In this document: one piece after another, positions 44,376-52,293 of the stretch | Layout: each line of letters starts with the position of its first letter | Numbering within the stretch: position 1 is the stretch's first letter | Origin: Brevundimonas sp. NIBR10 | GTDB lineage: Bacteria > Pseudomonadota > Alphaproteobacteria > Caulobacterales > Caulobacteraceae | DNA length: 64,000 nucleotides | NCBI RefSeq assembly: GCF_027912515.1 | Contig: NZ_CP115464.1 | Location: 620,001-684,000 of the forward strand | Direction: 5' to 3' | Notes under the pieces: model-generated | What the model was told of the DNA's origin: nothing | Seen by the model: only the letters and a program-made list of their open reading frames with translations | Databases searched by the model: none | Program-made: the position numbers and the translations under genes

Positions 44376-45038
44376 ATGACCCGCGCGCCCCTGATCTGTC
44401 CGTCCATCCTGGCCAGCGACTTCGCCAAGCTGGGGGCGGAGGTCGCCGCCATCGAGGCGGCGGGGGCCGACTGGGTCCATGTCGATGTGATGGACGGCCA
44501 TTTCGTGCCGAACATCACCATCGGCCCGGACGTGGTGAAGGCCCTGCGGCCGCACACCAGCCTGCCGTTCGACGTCCATCTGATGGTCGCGCCCGTCGAT
44601 CCCTGGCTGGAGGCCTATCGCGAGGCCGGGGCCGACATCCTGACGGTCCACCCCGAGAGCGGGCCCCACCTGCACCGGACCCTGGGCCGCATCCGCCAGC
44701 TGGGGGCCAAGGCCGGTGTGGTGTTCAATCCGGGCACCCCGCTGGGCCTGCTGGAGGACGTCATCGACCTGGTCGATCTGGTGCTGATCATGTCGGTCAA
44801 TCCGGGCTTCGGCGGCCAGGCGTTTATCGACGCGTCGTATCGCAAGATCGAACGGGCCCGCGCCTTGCTGGATGCGGCCGGGTCGCAGGCCCACCTCCAG
44901 GTCGACGGGGGCGTGACCGCAGCCAACGCGGCCGCCTGCGTCTCCGCCGGAGCCGACGCCCTGGTCGCCGGGACCGCCGTGTTCCGGGGCGGGCCTGACG
45001 CCTATGCCGCCAATATCGCGGCCCTGAAGGCCGTCTGA
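44376..45038 (+). CDS. rpe: Ribulose-phosphate 3-epimerase
   Basis: This 220-residue TIM-barrel enzyme interconverts ribulose 5-phosphate and xylulose 5-phosphate. Family motifs are ICPSILASDFAKLGAEV, the metal and catalytic region VHVDVMDGHFVPNITIG, FDVHLMVAPVDPWLEAY, MSVNPGFGGQAFI and the phosphate-binding LQVDGGVTAANAA. The start at 44376 fits the family N-terminus. The heparinase-family gene starts one base after its stop, so they form an operon. Confidence 0.96.
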   Translation: MTRAPLICPSILASDFAKLGAEVAAIEAAGADWVHVDVMDGHFVPNITIGPDVVKALRPHTSLPFDVHLMVAPVDPWLEAYREAGADILTVHPESGPHLHRTLGRIRQLGAKAGVVFNPGTPLGLLEDVIDLVDLVLIMSVNPGFGGQAFIDASYRKIERARALLDAAGSQAHLQVDGGVTAANAAACVSAGADALVAGTAVFRGGPDAYAANIAALKAV

Positions 45039-45039
45039 G

Positions 45040-46872
45040 ATGGCCTTGAGCCCCTTCGCCCGCCGTGCGACGGAGGCCGAGGCCCCCCCGCCTGGGGCCA
45101 TCCCCGGCCTGCGTGGGGCACCCGTCCGCACCCCCGTCCGCGCGGGAGGACCGCACACCGGCCCGACCCTGTGGCCCGCCATCGCCGGACGGCTGCTGAC
45201 CCGCCAGATGTGGATCGAGCTCTATGGCCTGCCCGGCTATACGCTGACACTGAAGGGGGCCAAGGCCACCGCCTTCTCGGCGACGCCGCGCGATTTCCGT
45301 CCCGCCGACGCCCAGGTCGGCAAGGCCCTGCTGTCCGGTCGTGCGACCCTGGCGGGCTCGACGCTGGAGGTCGAGGCGGGCGGCGACGTCTGGGACCGGC
45401 CCTGTCCGACCAAGGCCTTCGCCGTCGATCTGCACGCCTTCGCCTGGCTGCCCGGCCTGATGACCCAGGGCGAGAAGGGCGCGCGCGAGGCCCTGCGGCT
45501 GACCCTGCTGTGGGCCGATCATTTCGCCCGCTGGTCGCCCTTCGCCTGGGGGCCCGAGATTCTGTCGCGGCGGGTGTTCAACCTGGCCTGCGCTGCGCGA
45601 AAGCTGGGCGGGGTCGCCACCGAGGCCGAGCGCCAGAGGCTGATCGACATCCTGGGCCGTCAGGCGCGCCAGCTGCTGCGACCGCCCGGTGGGCTGGCGG
45701 GCAAGGCCGAACGGATGGTCGCCGCCGCCGTAGCGGGCTGCGTCATCGCCGGACCCTCGGGGGCCTCGCTGCGCAAGCGTGCGATCCATGCCCTGGCCGG
45801 GGCCTTGCGGGCCACGGTGGCGGGCGACGGGGGCCATGCCTCGCGCAATCCCGAAGCGGGTCTGGCCCTGCTGCTGGACCTGCTGACGCTTGAAGACGCC
45901 CTGTCGCAGTTGTCGGAGACCTCGCCGGAGTCCATCGGCGGGGCGATCCAGCGGCTGACGGCGGCCCTGCGTGTCCAGACCCTGCCCGACGGACGGCTGA
46001 CCAGTTTCCAGGGTGGCGGACCCAGCCAGGCGGCCCTCGTCGCAGCTGCGCGCGCCCACGACGACTGGTCCCCGACCGAGGCCGCCCGGGGCCCGATCGC
46101 TGGCAGCGTGGGCGGTCTGCGTCGTATCCACGGGGCCCTGCTGACCGTGGTGGCCGACACCGCCCGGCCCGCCCACGGGGCCTGGGGCGAGGCCGCCTGC
46201 GCCCAGCCGCTGGCGCTCGAGATCGCCTGTGGTCGTGACCGGATCGTCACCGGCTGCGGCTGGAGCCCCCGCGCTGCTGATCGCCAGGCCCTGCGCCTGA
46301 CCCCCGGCCATTCGACCCTGACGCTCGGCGAACAGTCGCTGGGCGATCCCCTCGGCGGCTGGAAGGGCGAGTTGCTGGGCCCGCGCCTGATCGGTCGCCC
46401 GATCCACGTCGGTGCCGAACACCGCGAGGCCGAGGGTGCCGTCTGGCTGGAGATGGAACACGACGGCTGGGCCGTGCCCTTCGGCCTGCTGCACCAGCGC
46501 CGCCTCTATCTGGATCAGAGGCTGGACGAACTGCGCGCCGAGGAACGGCTGCATCCGGCCCCCAGCCATGTCGAGGGCGACGTCGTCCGCGCCATCGCCG
46601 CCCCCTATGCGGTGCGTTTCCATCTGGAGCCGGGGGTCCAGGCCTCGCTGGCCCGCGACCGTCGCTCGATCCTGTTGCGCGGCCATTCCGGCCGGGGCTG
46701 GTGGTTCAGGACCGACGGTCCCGACGTCGCGATCGAGCCCAGCGTCCATATCGACGAGGGCCTGACCCGACGCTCGCTCCAGATCGTGGTGCGCGGCTCG
46801 GCCCGCACCGACGCCGAGACCAAGATTCGCTGGAAGCTCAGCCCGGCGGGCGCGGCGGGCGATCCGGTCTGA
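45040..46872 (+). CDS. Heparinase II/III family protein
   Basis: This 610-residue protein shows the family layout: an N-terminal helical (alpha/alpha toroid-like) half with AFAVDLHAFAWLPGLMTQG and WADHFARWSPFAWGPEILSRRVFN, and a C-terminal beta-sandwich half with VWLEMEHDGWAVPFGLLHQRRLYLD and LLRGHSGRGWWFRTDG. There is no signal peptide, unlike secreted polysaccharide lyases, so the role could be cytoplasmic. It is coupled to rpe, a pairing I recall from other Caulobacterales. The substrate is unknown. Confidence 0.84.
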   Translation: MALSPFARRATEAEAPPPGAIPGLRGAPVRTPVRAGGPHTGPTLWPAIAGRLLTRQMWIELYGLPGYTLTLKGAKATAFSATPRDFRPADAQVGKALLSGRATLAGSTLEVEAGGDVWDRPCPTKAFAVDLHAFAWLPGLMTQGEKGAREALRLTLLWADHFARWSPFAWGPEILSRRVFNLACAARKLGGVATEAERQRLIDILGRQARQLLRPPGGLAGKAERMVAAAVAGCVIAGPSGASLRKRAIHALAGALRATVAGDGGHASRNPEAGLALLLDLLTLEDALSQLSETSPESIGGAIQRLTAALRVQTLPDGRLTSFQGGGPSQAALVAAARAHDDWSPTEAARGPIAGSVGGLRRIHGALLTVVADTARPAHGAWGEAACAQPLALEIACGRDRIVTGCGWSPRAADRQALRLTPGHSTLTLGEQSLGDPLGGWKGELLGPRLIGRPIHVGAEHREAEGAVWLEMEHDGWAVPFGLLHQRRLYLDQRLDELRAEERLHPAPSHVEGDVVRAIAAPYAVRFHLEPGVQASLARDRRSILLRGHSGRGWWFRTDGPDVAIEPSVHIDEGLTRRSLQIVVRGSARTDAETKIRWKLSPAGAAGDPV

Positions 46873-46930
46873 CGCGGGCTCGCCTGCGGCAGACTTGAAG
46901 TCGCCGGCATCCGCCCATACGGCTTGGACC

Positions 46931-48208
46931 ATGGACCCGATCTCGGAACGCCTGCGCCTGCGCCACCCGCAGAAGATCGACCTGTCGCTGGACCGGATGC
47001 GTACCCTGCTGGCCGTGCTGGGCGAGCCGCAGCATCGGCTGCCGCCCGTCATCCATGTGGCGGGCACCAACGGCAAGGGATCGACGGTCGCCTTCATCCG
47101 GGCGATGGCGGAGGCGGCGGGCCTGCGGGTCCACACCTATACCTCGCCGCATCTGGTGCGGTTCAACGAACGGATCCGCTTGGCGGGACGGCTGATCGAC
47201 GACGCGCGGCTTGAAGCCATTCTGGACCGGATCGAGGCGGTGCGGGGCGTGCAGGCCACAGTGTTCGAAAGCACCACGGCCGCCGCCTTCCTGGCCATGG
47301 CGGATGTCCCCGCCGACCTGGCCATCGTCGAGGTGGGCCTGGGCGGGACGCTGGACGCCACCAACGTCATCGAGCGACCGCTGATCAGCGTGATCGCGCC
47401 GGTCGATCTGGACCACGCCGAGTTCCTGGGCACCACGATCGAGGCCGTGGCGGGCGAGAAGGCGGGTATCCTGAAAGCCGGCGCCCGGGGCATCGTGGCC
47501 CGCCAGTCCGAGGCGGCCATGGCGGTGATCGAGAAGGCGGCCGGGCGGGTCGCCTCCCCCCTGACCGTCATGGGCACCGACTTCGACGCCTGGGCCGAGC
47601 GCGGCGGGATGGTGTTTCAGGACCTTGAGCGGTTCCTCGACCTGCCGGCTCCGGCCTTGTTCGGCGCACACCAGATCGACAACGCGGGGCTGGCGGTCGC
47701 CGTGGCGCTGGAGCTGGACCTGCCCGAGGACGCGATCGCGGAAGGGCTGCGGACCGTGCGATGGCCCGCGAGGATGCAGCGGCTGGCGGCCGGACCTTAT
47801 GGCGAGGCCGCGCGCGCGGCGGAAGCCGAACTGTGGCTGGACGGGGGGCATAATCCGCACGCGGGGCTGGCCCTGGTCCAGGCCCTGGCCGACCGTCAGG
47901 CCAAAGCACCGCGTCCGCTCGCCCTGATCGTCGGCATGCTGGCCAACAAGGATGCGGGCGGCTTCTTCGAGGCCCTGAAGGGGTCTGAGGCCCACGTCTT
48001 CACCGTCGGCTTCGACGGAGCCTGTGCCGAGCCGAATGCGCTGGCGGCCGTGGCGAGGGGGCATGGGCTGGGGGCGCAGGCGTCGCCCTCGGTCGAGGCG
48101 GCACTCGCCACGGCGCTCAGGCTCGGGGCCGGGCGGGTCGTGATCTGCGGTTCGCTGTACCTGGCCGGCGAGGTGCTGGGGGCCTCAGAGGAGACGTGGC
48201 CGGATTAG
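46931..48208 (+). CDS. folC: Bifunctional folylpolyglutamate synthase/dihydrofolate synthase
   Basis: This 425-residue Mur-ligase-like enzyme adds glutamate to folates and joins it to dihydropteroate. The P-loop is HVAGTNGKGSTVAFI (about residues 43-57), followed by the loop TYTSPHLVRFNERIRL; the metal-binding region is VEVGLGGTLDATNVI. The C-terminal domain has the segment LWLDGGHNPHAG. ATG at 46931 matches the family start. It ends 1 bp before a palindromic element, which is followed by the convergent trxA. Confidence 0.94.
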   Translation: MDPISERLRLRHPQKIDLSLDRMRTLLAVLGEPQHRLPPVIHVAGTNGKGSTVAFIRAMAEAAGLRVHTYTSPHLVRFNERIRLAGRLIDDARLEAILDRIEAVRGVQATVFESTTAAAFLAMADVPADLAIVEVGLGGTLDATNVIERPLISVIAPVDLDHAEFLGTTIEAVAGEKAGILKAGARGIVARQSEAAMAVIEKAAGRVASPLTVMGTDFDAWAERGGMVFQDLERFLDLPAPALFGAHQIDNAGLAVAVALELDLPEDAIAEGLRTVRWPARMQRLAAGPYGEAARAAEAELWLDGGHNPHAGLALVQALADRQAKAPRPLALIVGMLANKDAGGFFEALKGSEAHVFTVGFDGACAEPNALAAVARGHGLGAQASPSVEAALATALRLGAGRVVICGSLYLAGEVLGASEETWPD

Positions 48209-48209
48209 C

Positions 48210-48343
48210 TCTCCCTCCCCTTTATGGGGAGGGTCGGCGAAGCGCAGCGAAGCCGGGGTGGGGTCCGTCAGGGCAGCGCGAGATGCAAGACAGCCCCACC
48301 CTGACGGCTTCGCCGTCATCCCTCCCCATGAAGGGGAGGGAGA
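48210..48343. repeat. Palindromic intergenic element, family C
   Basis: TCTCCCTCCCC and GGGGAGGGAGA ends enclose arms of about 60 bp: CCGGGGTGGGG / CCCCACCC and GGCGAAG / CTTCGCC pair. It fills the 140 bp between convergent folC and trxA. The ends are related to, but not the same as, those of family A. One copy is present in the window. Confidence 0.75.
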
Positions 48344-48348
48344 AAGGT

Positions 48349-48684
48349 TCAGGCCTTCGCCTGGATCCCGCTTTCGGCGAGCCATTCGACGATCTTGCCC
48401 TTGGGCATGGCCCCGACCTTGAGCGAGGACAGCTGGCCGTCGCGGAACAGCATCAGGGTGGGAATGCCCTTCACGCCCAGCTTGGACGGGGTCATGGGGC
48501 TGTCGTCGATATTGACCTTGGCGATGGTGACCTGACCCGCCAGTTCGTCGGCGATCTGTTCCAGGGCCGGGCCGATCTGTTTGCAGGGGCCGCACCACTC
48601 GGCCCAGAAATCGACCAGAACCGGGGTCGAGGATTTCAGGACGTCGGCGTCGAAGCTCTCGTCGGTGACTTTCATTGTCGCCAT
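48349..48684 (-). CDS. trxA: Thioredoxin
   Basis: This 111-residue cytoplasmic thiol-disulfide reductase has the active site WAEWCGPCKQIGP (about residues 28-40) and the cis-Pro segment VKGIPTLMLFRDGQ. AAAAAAGGAG lies eight bases before the ATG at 48684. addA ends 147 bp upstream on the same strand; the gap holds room for its own promoter. The order addA-trxA with convergent folC is common in alphaproteobacteria. Confidence 0.96.
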   Translation of the reverse strand: MATMKVTDESFDADVLKSSTPVLVDFWAEWCGPCKQIGPALEQIADELAGQVTIAKVNIDDSPMTPSKLGVKGIPTLMLFRDGQLSSLKVGAMPKGKIVEWLAESGIQAKA

Positions 48685-48831
48685 GTCATGGCTCCTTTTT
48701 TAGGGGGCTACCGCTCGGGACGCGGTCCCTCGCTGCTTGAGCCCATGGATGGGTGCGCGGCAGGTCGGCGTTTAGGCCTCGCTTCTGCGTTCAGGCAGAT
48801 GTGGGGTGATTCCCCTTAAGTTCAACGGGGT

Positions 48832-51800
48832 TCAACGGGCGTTTGCGAGCGCAGCGTCCAGGCGATCGGCCGGGACCTCCATCAGGTCGGGGCCGTCGGT
48901 CCAGACCAGCGCCGCCTCCACGGCGCGGTCGGGATACAGCCGCTTCAGCACCGCGACATAGACGGCCAGTTGCAGCACATAGGACGGGTCCGCCGCCGCG
49001 ATCGTCGGGGGCGCCGGACGGTTGGACTTGTAATCGACGACCAGGACGCGGTCGGGCGTCACCACCAGCCGGTCGATACGTCCAGAGATCGAGACCCCGC
49101 CCGGCAGGCCGGGCGCTGAGCCGGTCAGCGCCACCTCCGCCCGCGATCCCGGCCCGAAAACCGGCGCGAACCGGGCGTCATCCAGCACGCCGAAGGCCGC
49201 CGCGATCATCTCCGTACGCTGGGCCTCGTCGAGGTCGCGCTCGCGGGCCAGGATCCGGACGGCGGCGTCCGGCCGGTCCTCAGCCGCGATCTCGGGCAGC
49301 CGCTCCAGCAGCCGGTGGATGAGGTCGCCGCGCCGGAACCGGCCCAGCGGCTTGCCCGCGCCTGTCGCGGACACGGCCAGCGGTGACGGCGCAGGGATAC
49401 GCAGGGCCTCGTCCATCCGCGACGGAGCGGCGATACGGAAACCGGGGGCGGGCGTCGCAGGCTGGCGGGCCCAGTCGGGAACCGTGACCGAGGCGCCCGG
49501 GCCGCCCGCCGTCTTCGCGCCGAGGACGACGGGGTCGGGCCCGATCCGAAGGCGGCCGTCGCCGATATCGCGGGGGTCCAGACGCCCGAAGGTCTCCGTC
49601 AGGACGTCCCACCAGCTGCCGTCGTTATAGCCCTGTTTCGACTTTGCGCTGCCCCGGCCCAGGATGACGATCCGGTCGCGGGCGCGGGTCAGGGCGACGT
49701 AGAGCAGGCGAAGGGTCTCGGCGTTGACCCGGTCCTGACGCGCGGTGCGGGCCAGGGTGGAGGCGTCGCAATCCTCCTTCTCCGACCCCGGACACATCAG
49801 CCAGGCTTCCGAGCCGTCGGCCTGTTCGACCGCCATCAGGGTGGGTCCTTGCGCCTTCGCCACCGCCGTGGTGTCGGGCAAGATGACGATGGGGGCCTCC
49901 AGCCCCTTGGCGCCGTGGACGGTCATGACCCGGACCTCGCCGCGCGCGCCTTCCAGCTCGCGCTTCACCTCGACGTGGGCGGCCTCCAGCATGGACAGAC
50001 AGGTTTCCAGGTCGGTGGCCCCGCGCTGTTCGGCGGCCAGGACCTGGTTCAGGGTCTCGTCGAGCGCCTCCTCGGCCTCTCGCCCCAGCCGGCCGAGGAC
50101 CCGCGCGCGGCCCGAGACGCCGGTGTCGTCGATCCGGTTCAGCACTCCGGCGAAGAAGGCGAAGGGATCGCGGTCGCGGGCGGCGATCACGAAGGCCATC
50201 AGATCGCGCGCCCTGCCCCACTCCGGCCGTTCACCGGCCCGGCGGCTCAGTTCGCGCCACAGGCCGCGACGGTCCGGATCGGCCCCCGCGAGGTCATACA
50301 AACTGTCCTCGTCGATGTCGCACAACGGGCTTCGCAGAGCCTCGGCCAGGCTGAGGTCGTCGTCGGGGAACAGAGCAAACCGGGCCAGCACGATCAGGTC
50401 GTCGAAGGCGATGTGCGATGACAGCTTGAGGCGGTCCGCCCCCGCGACCGGCACGCCCGCCGACTTCAGCGCGCGGATGATCTCCTCGAAGGTCGCGTCG
50501 CGCCGCCGGACCAGCACCAGGAAATCGCCGTATCCGCAGGGGCGCAAGGATCGTTCGCGACGATCGTGGACGGCGACGCCCGTCTCGACCTGGCGTCTGA
50601 TGTCGCGGGCGAGGTCGGCGGCCATCCGTTTGCGCGCCCCTTGAGTGGGTTCCTGATCCAGCGGATCGTCCCAGGCGTCGCGCTCGGGCGGCTTCTCATC
50701 GGCATAGAGGGGCCACAGGTCGATGCAGCCGGGGTCTCCGGTGCGCATGGCGACGTGTTTCGGGATGGCCGCGACCTGTTCGCCGACAAGGGCCGTAGTT
50801 CGCGCCGGGCCTTCGAATACCGCATCGACGAAAGACAATACTTGCTGTGTCGAGCGGAAGGATGTTGCCAGCTGAACGCCCCGGAAGTCGAAGCCCGCGC
50901 CGGTGACCATCACATCATAGCGTTGCGACTCCTGATTCAGCCGCTCCGGCCGGGCGCCCTGGAAGGAATAGATCGACTGTTTCTCGTCGCCGACGGCGAA
51001 GACGGTGCGCTCGACCTTGCCGGCCCCGAACCGTTTGGAGCCCGCGCCGGAGAAGAAGTCCTCGGTCAGGGCGCGCAGGATGTCCCACTGCTCAGGCGCC
51101 GTGTCCTGGGCCTCGTCGACGAGGACGTGCTCGATGCCGCCGTCCAGCTTGTAGAGCACCCAGGCGGCGCTGGAGCGGGTGGTCAACAGCTCGACCGTGC
51201 GGGCCACCAGGTCGCCGAAATCCAGGGCGCCGCGCGCCGCCTTGGCCTGATCGTAGAGGGCGCCGTGGGCCTGGGCCAGGGTCAGGACGTGGACGGTGTC
51301 CTCGGCCACCCGGGCCTTGCGGACGGCGGACAGGGTGGCGACCACCTTGTCCTGCATCCGGGTCAGCCAGTCGCGGGCGTGGGGCGGGGCGCTCTTGGTC
51401 GCCATGGATTTGCGCGGCGAACCGCTGGTCAGGAAGACTGCGGCGACCTCGGGGAAGGTCCAGTCGGCGGCCCACATCCGCTCGGCGCAGGCCTGATCGG
51501 TGACCGAGCCGGTGTTCATGGCCTCGGCGATCTCCACCCATTCGTCGCGGTCCAGCCAGCGCATGAAGTCGGCCTGAAGACCGGCCAGGTCCGTGTCCGG
51601 ATCGGCCCCGGTCAGGTCGTGGGGCGAGGGGCTGCGGCCGTCGGCGACGCGGGCGACATAGTCGATCAACCGGACGCGGTCCTGCTCGACCTTGGCCAGC
51701 AGGGCCTCGAACGACGCCCAATCCAGCTCGACCGCGAAATGGGCATAGGCCCGGCCGATGGGCCCGTCCTCGTCCTTCAGGGCCTCACGGGCCAGCTCCT

Positions 51801-52293
51801 CGCGCGCGGCGTGCGACAGGGCGGTCGCCGCCTGATCCTCCAGCACGGTGAACCCCGGCGACACCCCGGCCTCGAGCGGGAACCGCCGCAACAGCTTTTC
51901 GCAGAAAGCGTGCAGGGTCTGGATCTTCAGCCCGCCCGGCGTCTCCAGCGCCTTGGCGAACAGGCGGCGCGCCTTGGACAGGTCGGGATCGGGCATCCCG
52001 CCGACCAGATCGGCCAGATTCTGTTCCAGGTCGCGATCGTCCATGACCGCCCATTCGCCCAGCCGGTCATAGAGCCGGGCCTGCATCTCGGCGGCGGCGG
52101 CCTTGGTATAGGTGACGCACAGGATCTCGCCGGGCTGGACCTCTTCCAGCAACAGCCGCGCCACCCGGTCGACCAGGGTCGAGGTCTTGCCCGAGCCGGC
52201 GTTGGCGGTGACGAAGACCGACTGGCGCGGGTCGGCCGCCATCCGCTGGTGCGGGTCGGGCAGGATGCGGACGCCGGGGGATGCCGCGCTCAT
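48832..52293 (-). CDS. addA: Double-strand break repair helicase AddA
   Basis: This 1153-residue subunit of the AddAB helicase-nuclease processes broken DNA ends. The UvrD-type Walker A motif is TANAGSGKTSTLVDRVARLL (about residues 28-47), Walker B is VLVDEAQDTAPEQWDIL, and LRLLYVALTRARDRIVI is near the end of the helicase. The C-terminal RecB-like nuclease domain has the VLVVDYKSNRPAP motif. The start at 52293 overlaps the addB stop by four bases (ATGA). Confidence 0.95.
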   Translation of the reverse strand: MSAASPGVRILPDPHQRMAADPRQSVFVTANAGSGKTSTLVDRVARLLLEEVQPGEILCVTYTKAAAAEMQARLYDRLGEWAVMDDRDLEQNLADLVGGMPDPDLSKARRLFAKALETPGGLKIQTLHAFCEKLLRRFPLEAGVSPGFTVLEDQAATALSHAAREELAREALKDEDGPIGRAYAHFAVELDWASFEALLAKVEQDRVRLIDYVARVADGRSPSPHDLTGADPDTDLAGLQADFMRWLDRDEWVEIAEAMNTGSVTDQACAERMWAADWTFPEVAAVFLTSGSPRKSMATKSAPPHARDWLTRMQDKVVATLSAVRKARVAEDTVHVLTLAQAHGALYDQAKAARGALDFGDLVARTVELLTTRSSAAWVLYKLDGGIEHVLVDEAQDTAPEQWDILRALTEDFFSGAGSKRFGAGKVERTVFAVGDEKQSIYSFQGARPERLNQESQRYDVMVTGAGFDFRGVQLATSFRSTQQVLSFVDAVFEGPARTTALVGEQVAAIPKHVAMRTGDPGCIDLWPLYADEKPPERDAWDDPLDQEPTQGARKRMAADLARDIRRQVETGVAVHDRRERSLRPCGYGDFLVLVRRRDATFEEIIRALKSAGVPVAGADRLKLSSHIAFDDLIVLARFALFPDDDLSLAEALRSPLCDIDEDSLYDLAGADPDRRGLWRELSRRAGERPEWGRARDLMAFVIAARDRDPFAFFAGVLNRIDDTGVSGRARVLGRLGREAEEALDETLNQVLAAEQRGATDLETCLSMLEAAHVEVKRELEGARGEVRVMTVHGAKGLEAPIVILPDTTAVAKAQGPTLMAVEQADGSEAWLMCPGSEKEDCDASTLARTARQDRVNAETLRLLYVALTRARDRIVILGRGSAKSKQGYNDGSWWDVLTETFGRLDPRDIGDGRLRIGPDPVVLGAKTAGGPGASVTVPDWARQPATPAPGFRIAAPSRMDEALRIPAPSPLAVSATGAGKPLGRFRRGDLIHRLLERLPEIAAEDRPDAAVRILARERDLDEAQRTEMIAAAFGVLDDARFAPVFGPGSRAEVALTGSAPGLPGGVSISGRIDRLVVTPDRVLVVDYKSNRPAPPTIAAADPSYVLQLAVYVAVLKRLYPDRAVEAALVWTDGPDLMEVPADRLDAALANAR

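Noticed and set aside
44824..47136. Long minus-strand frame (770 codons) opposite the heparinase gene
   Set aside because: It overlaps rpe, the heparinase-family gene and folC, all clearly real; the translation is Arg/Gly/Gln-rich without motifs.
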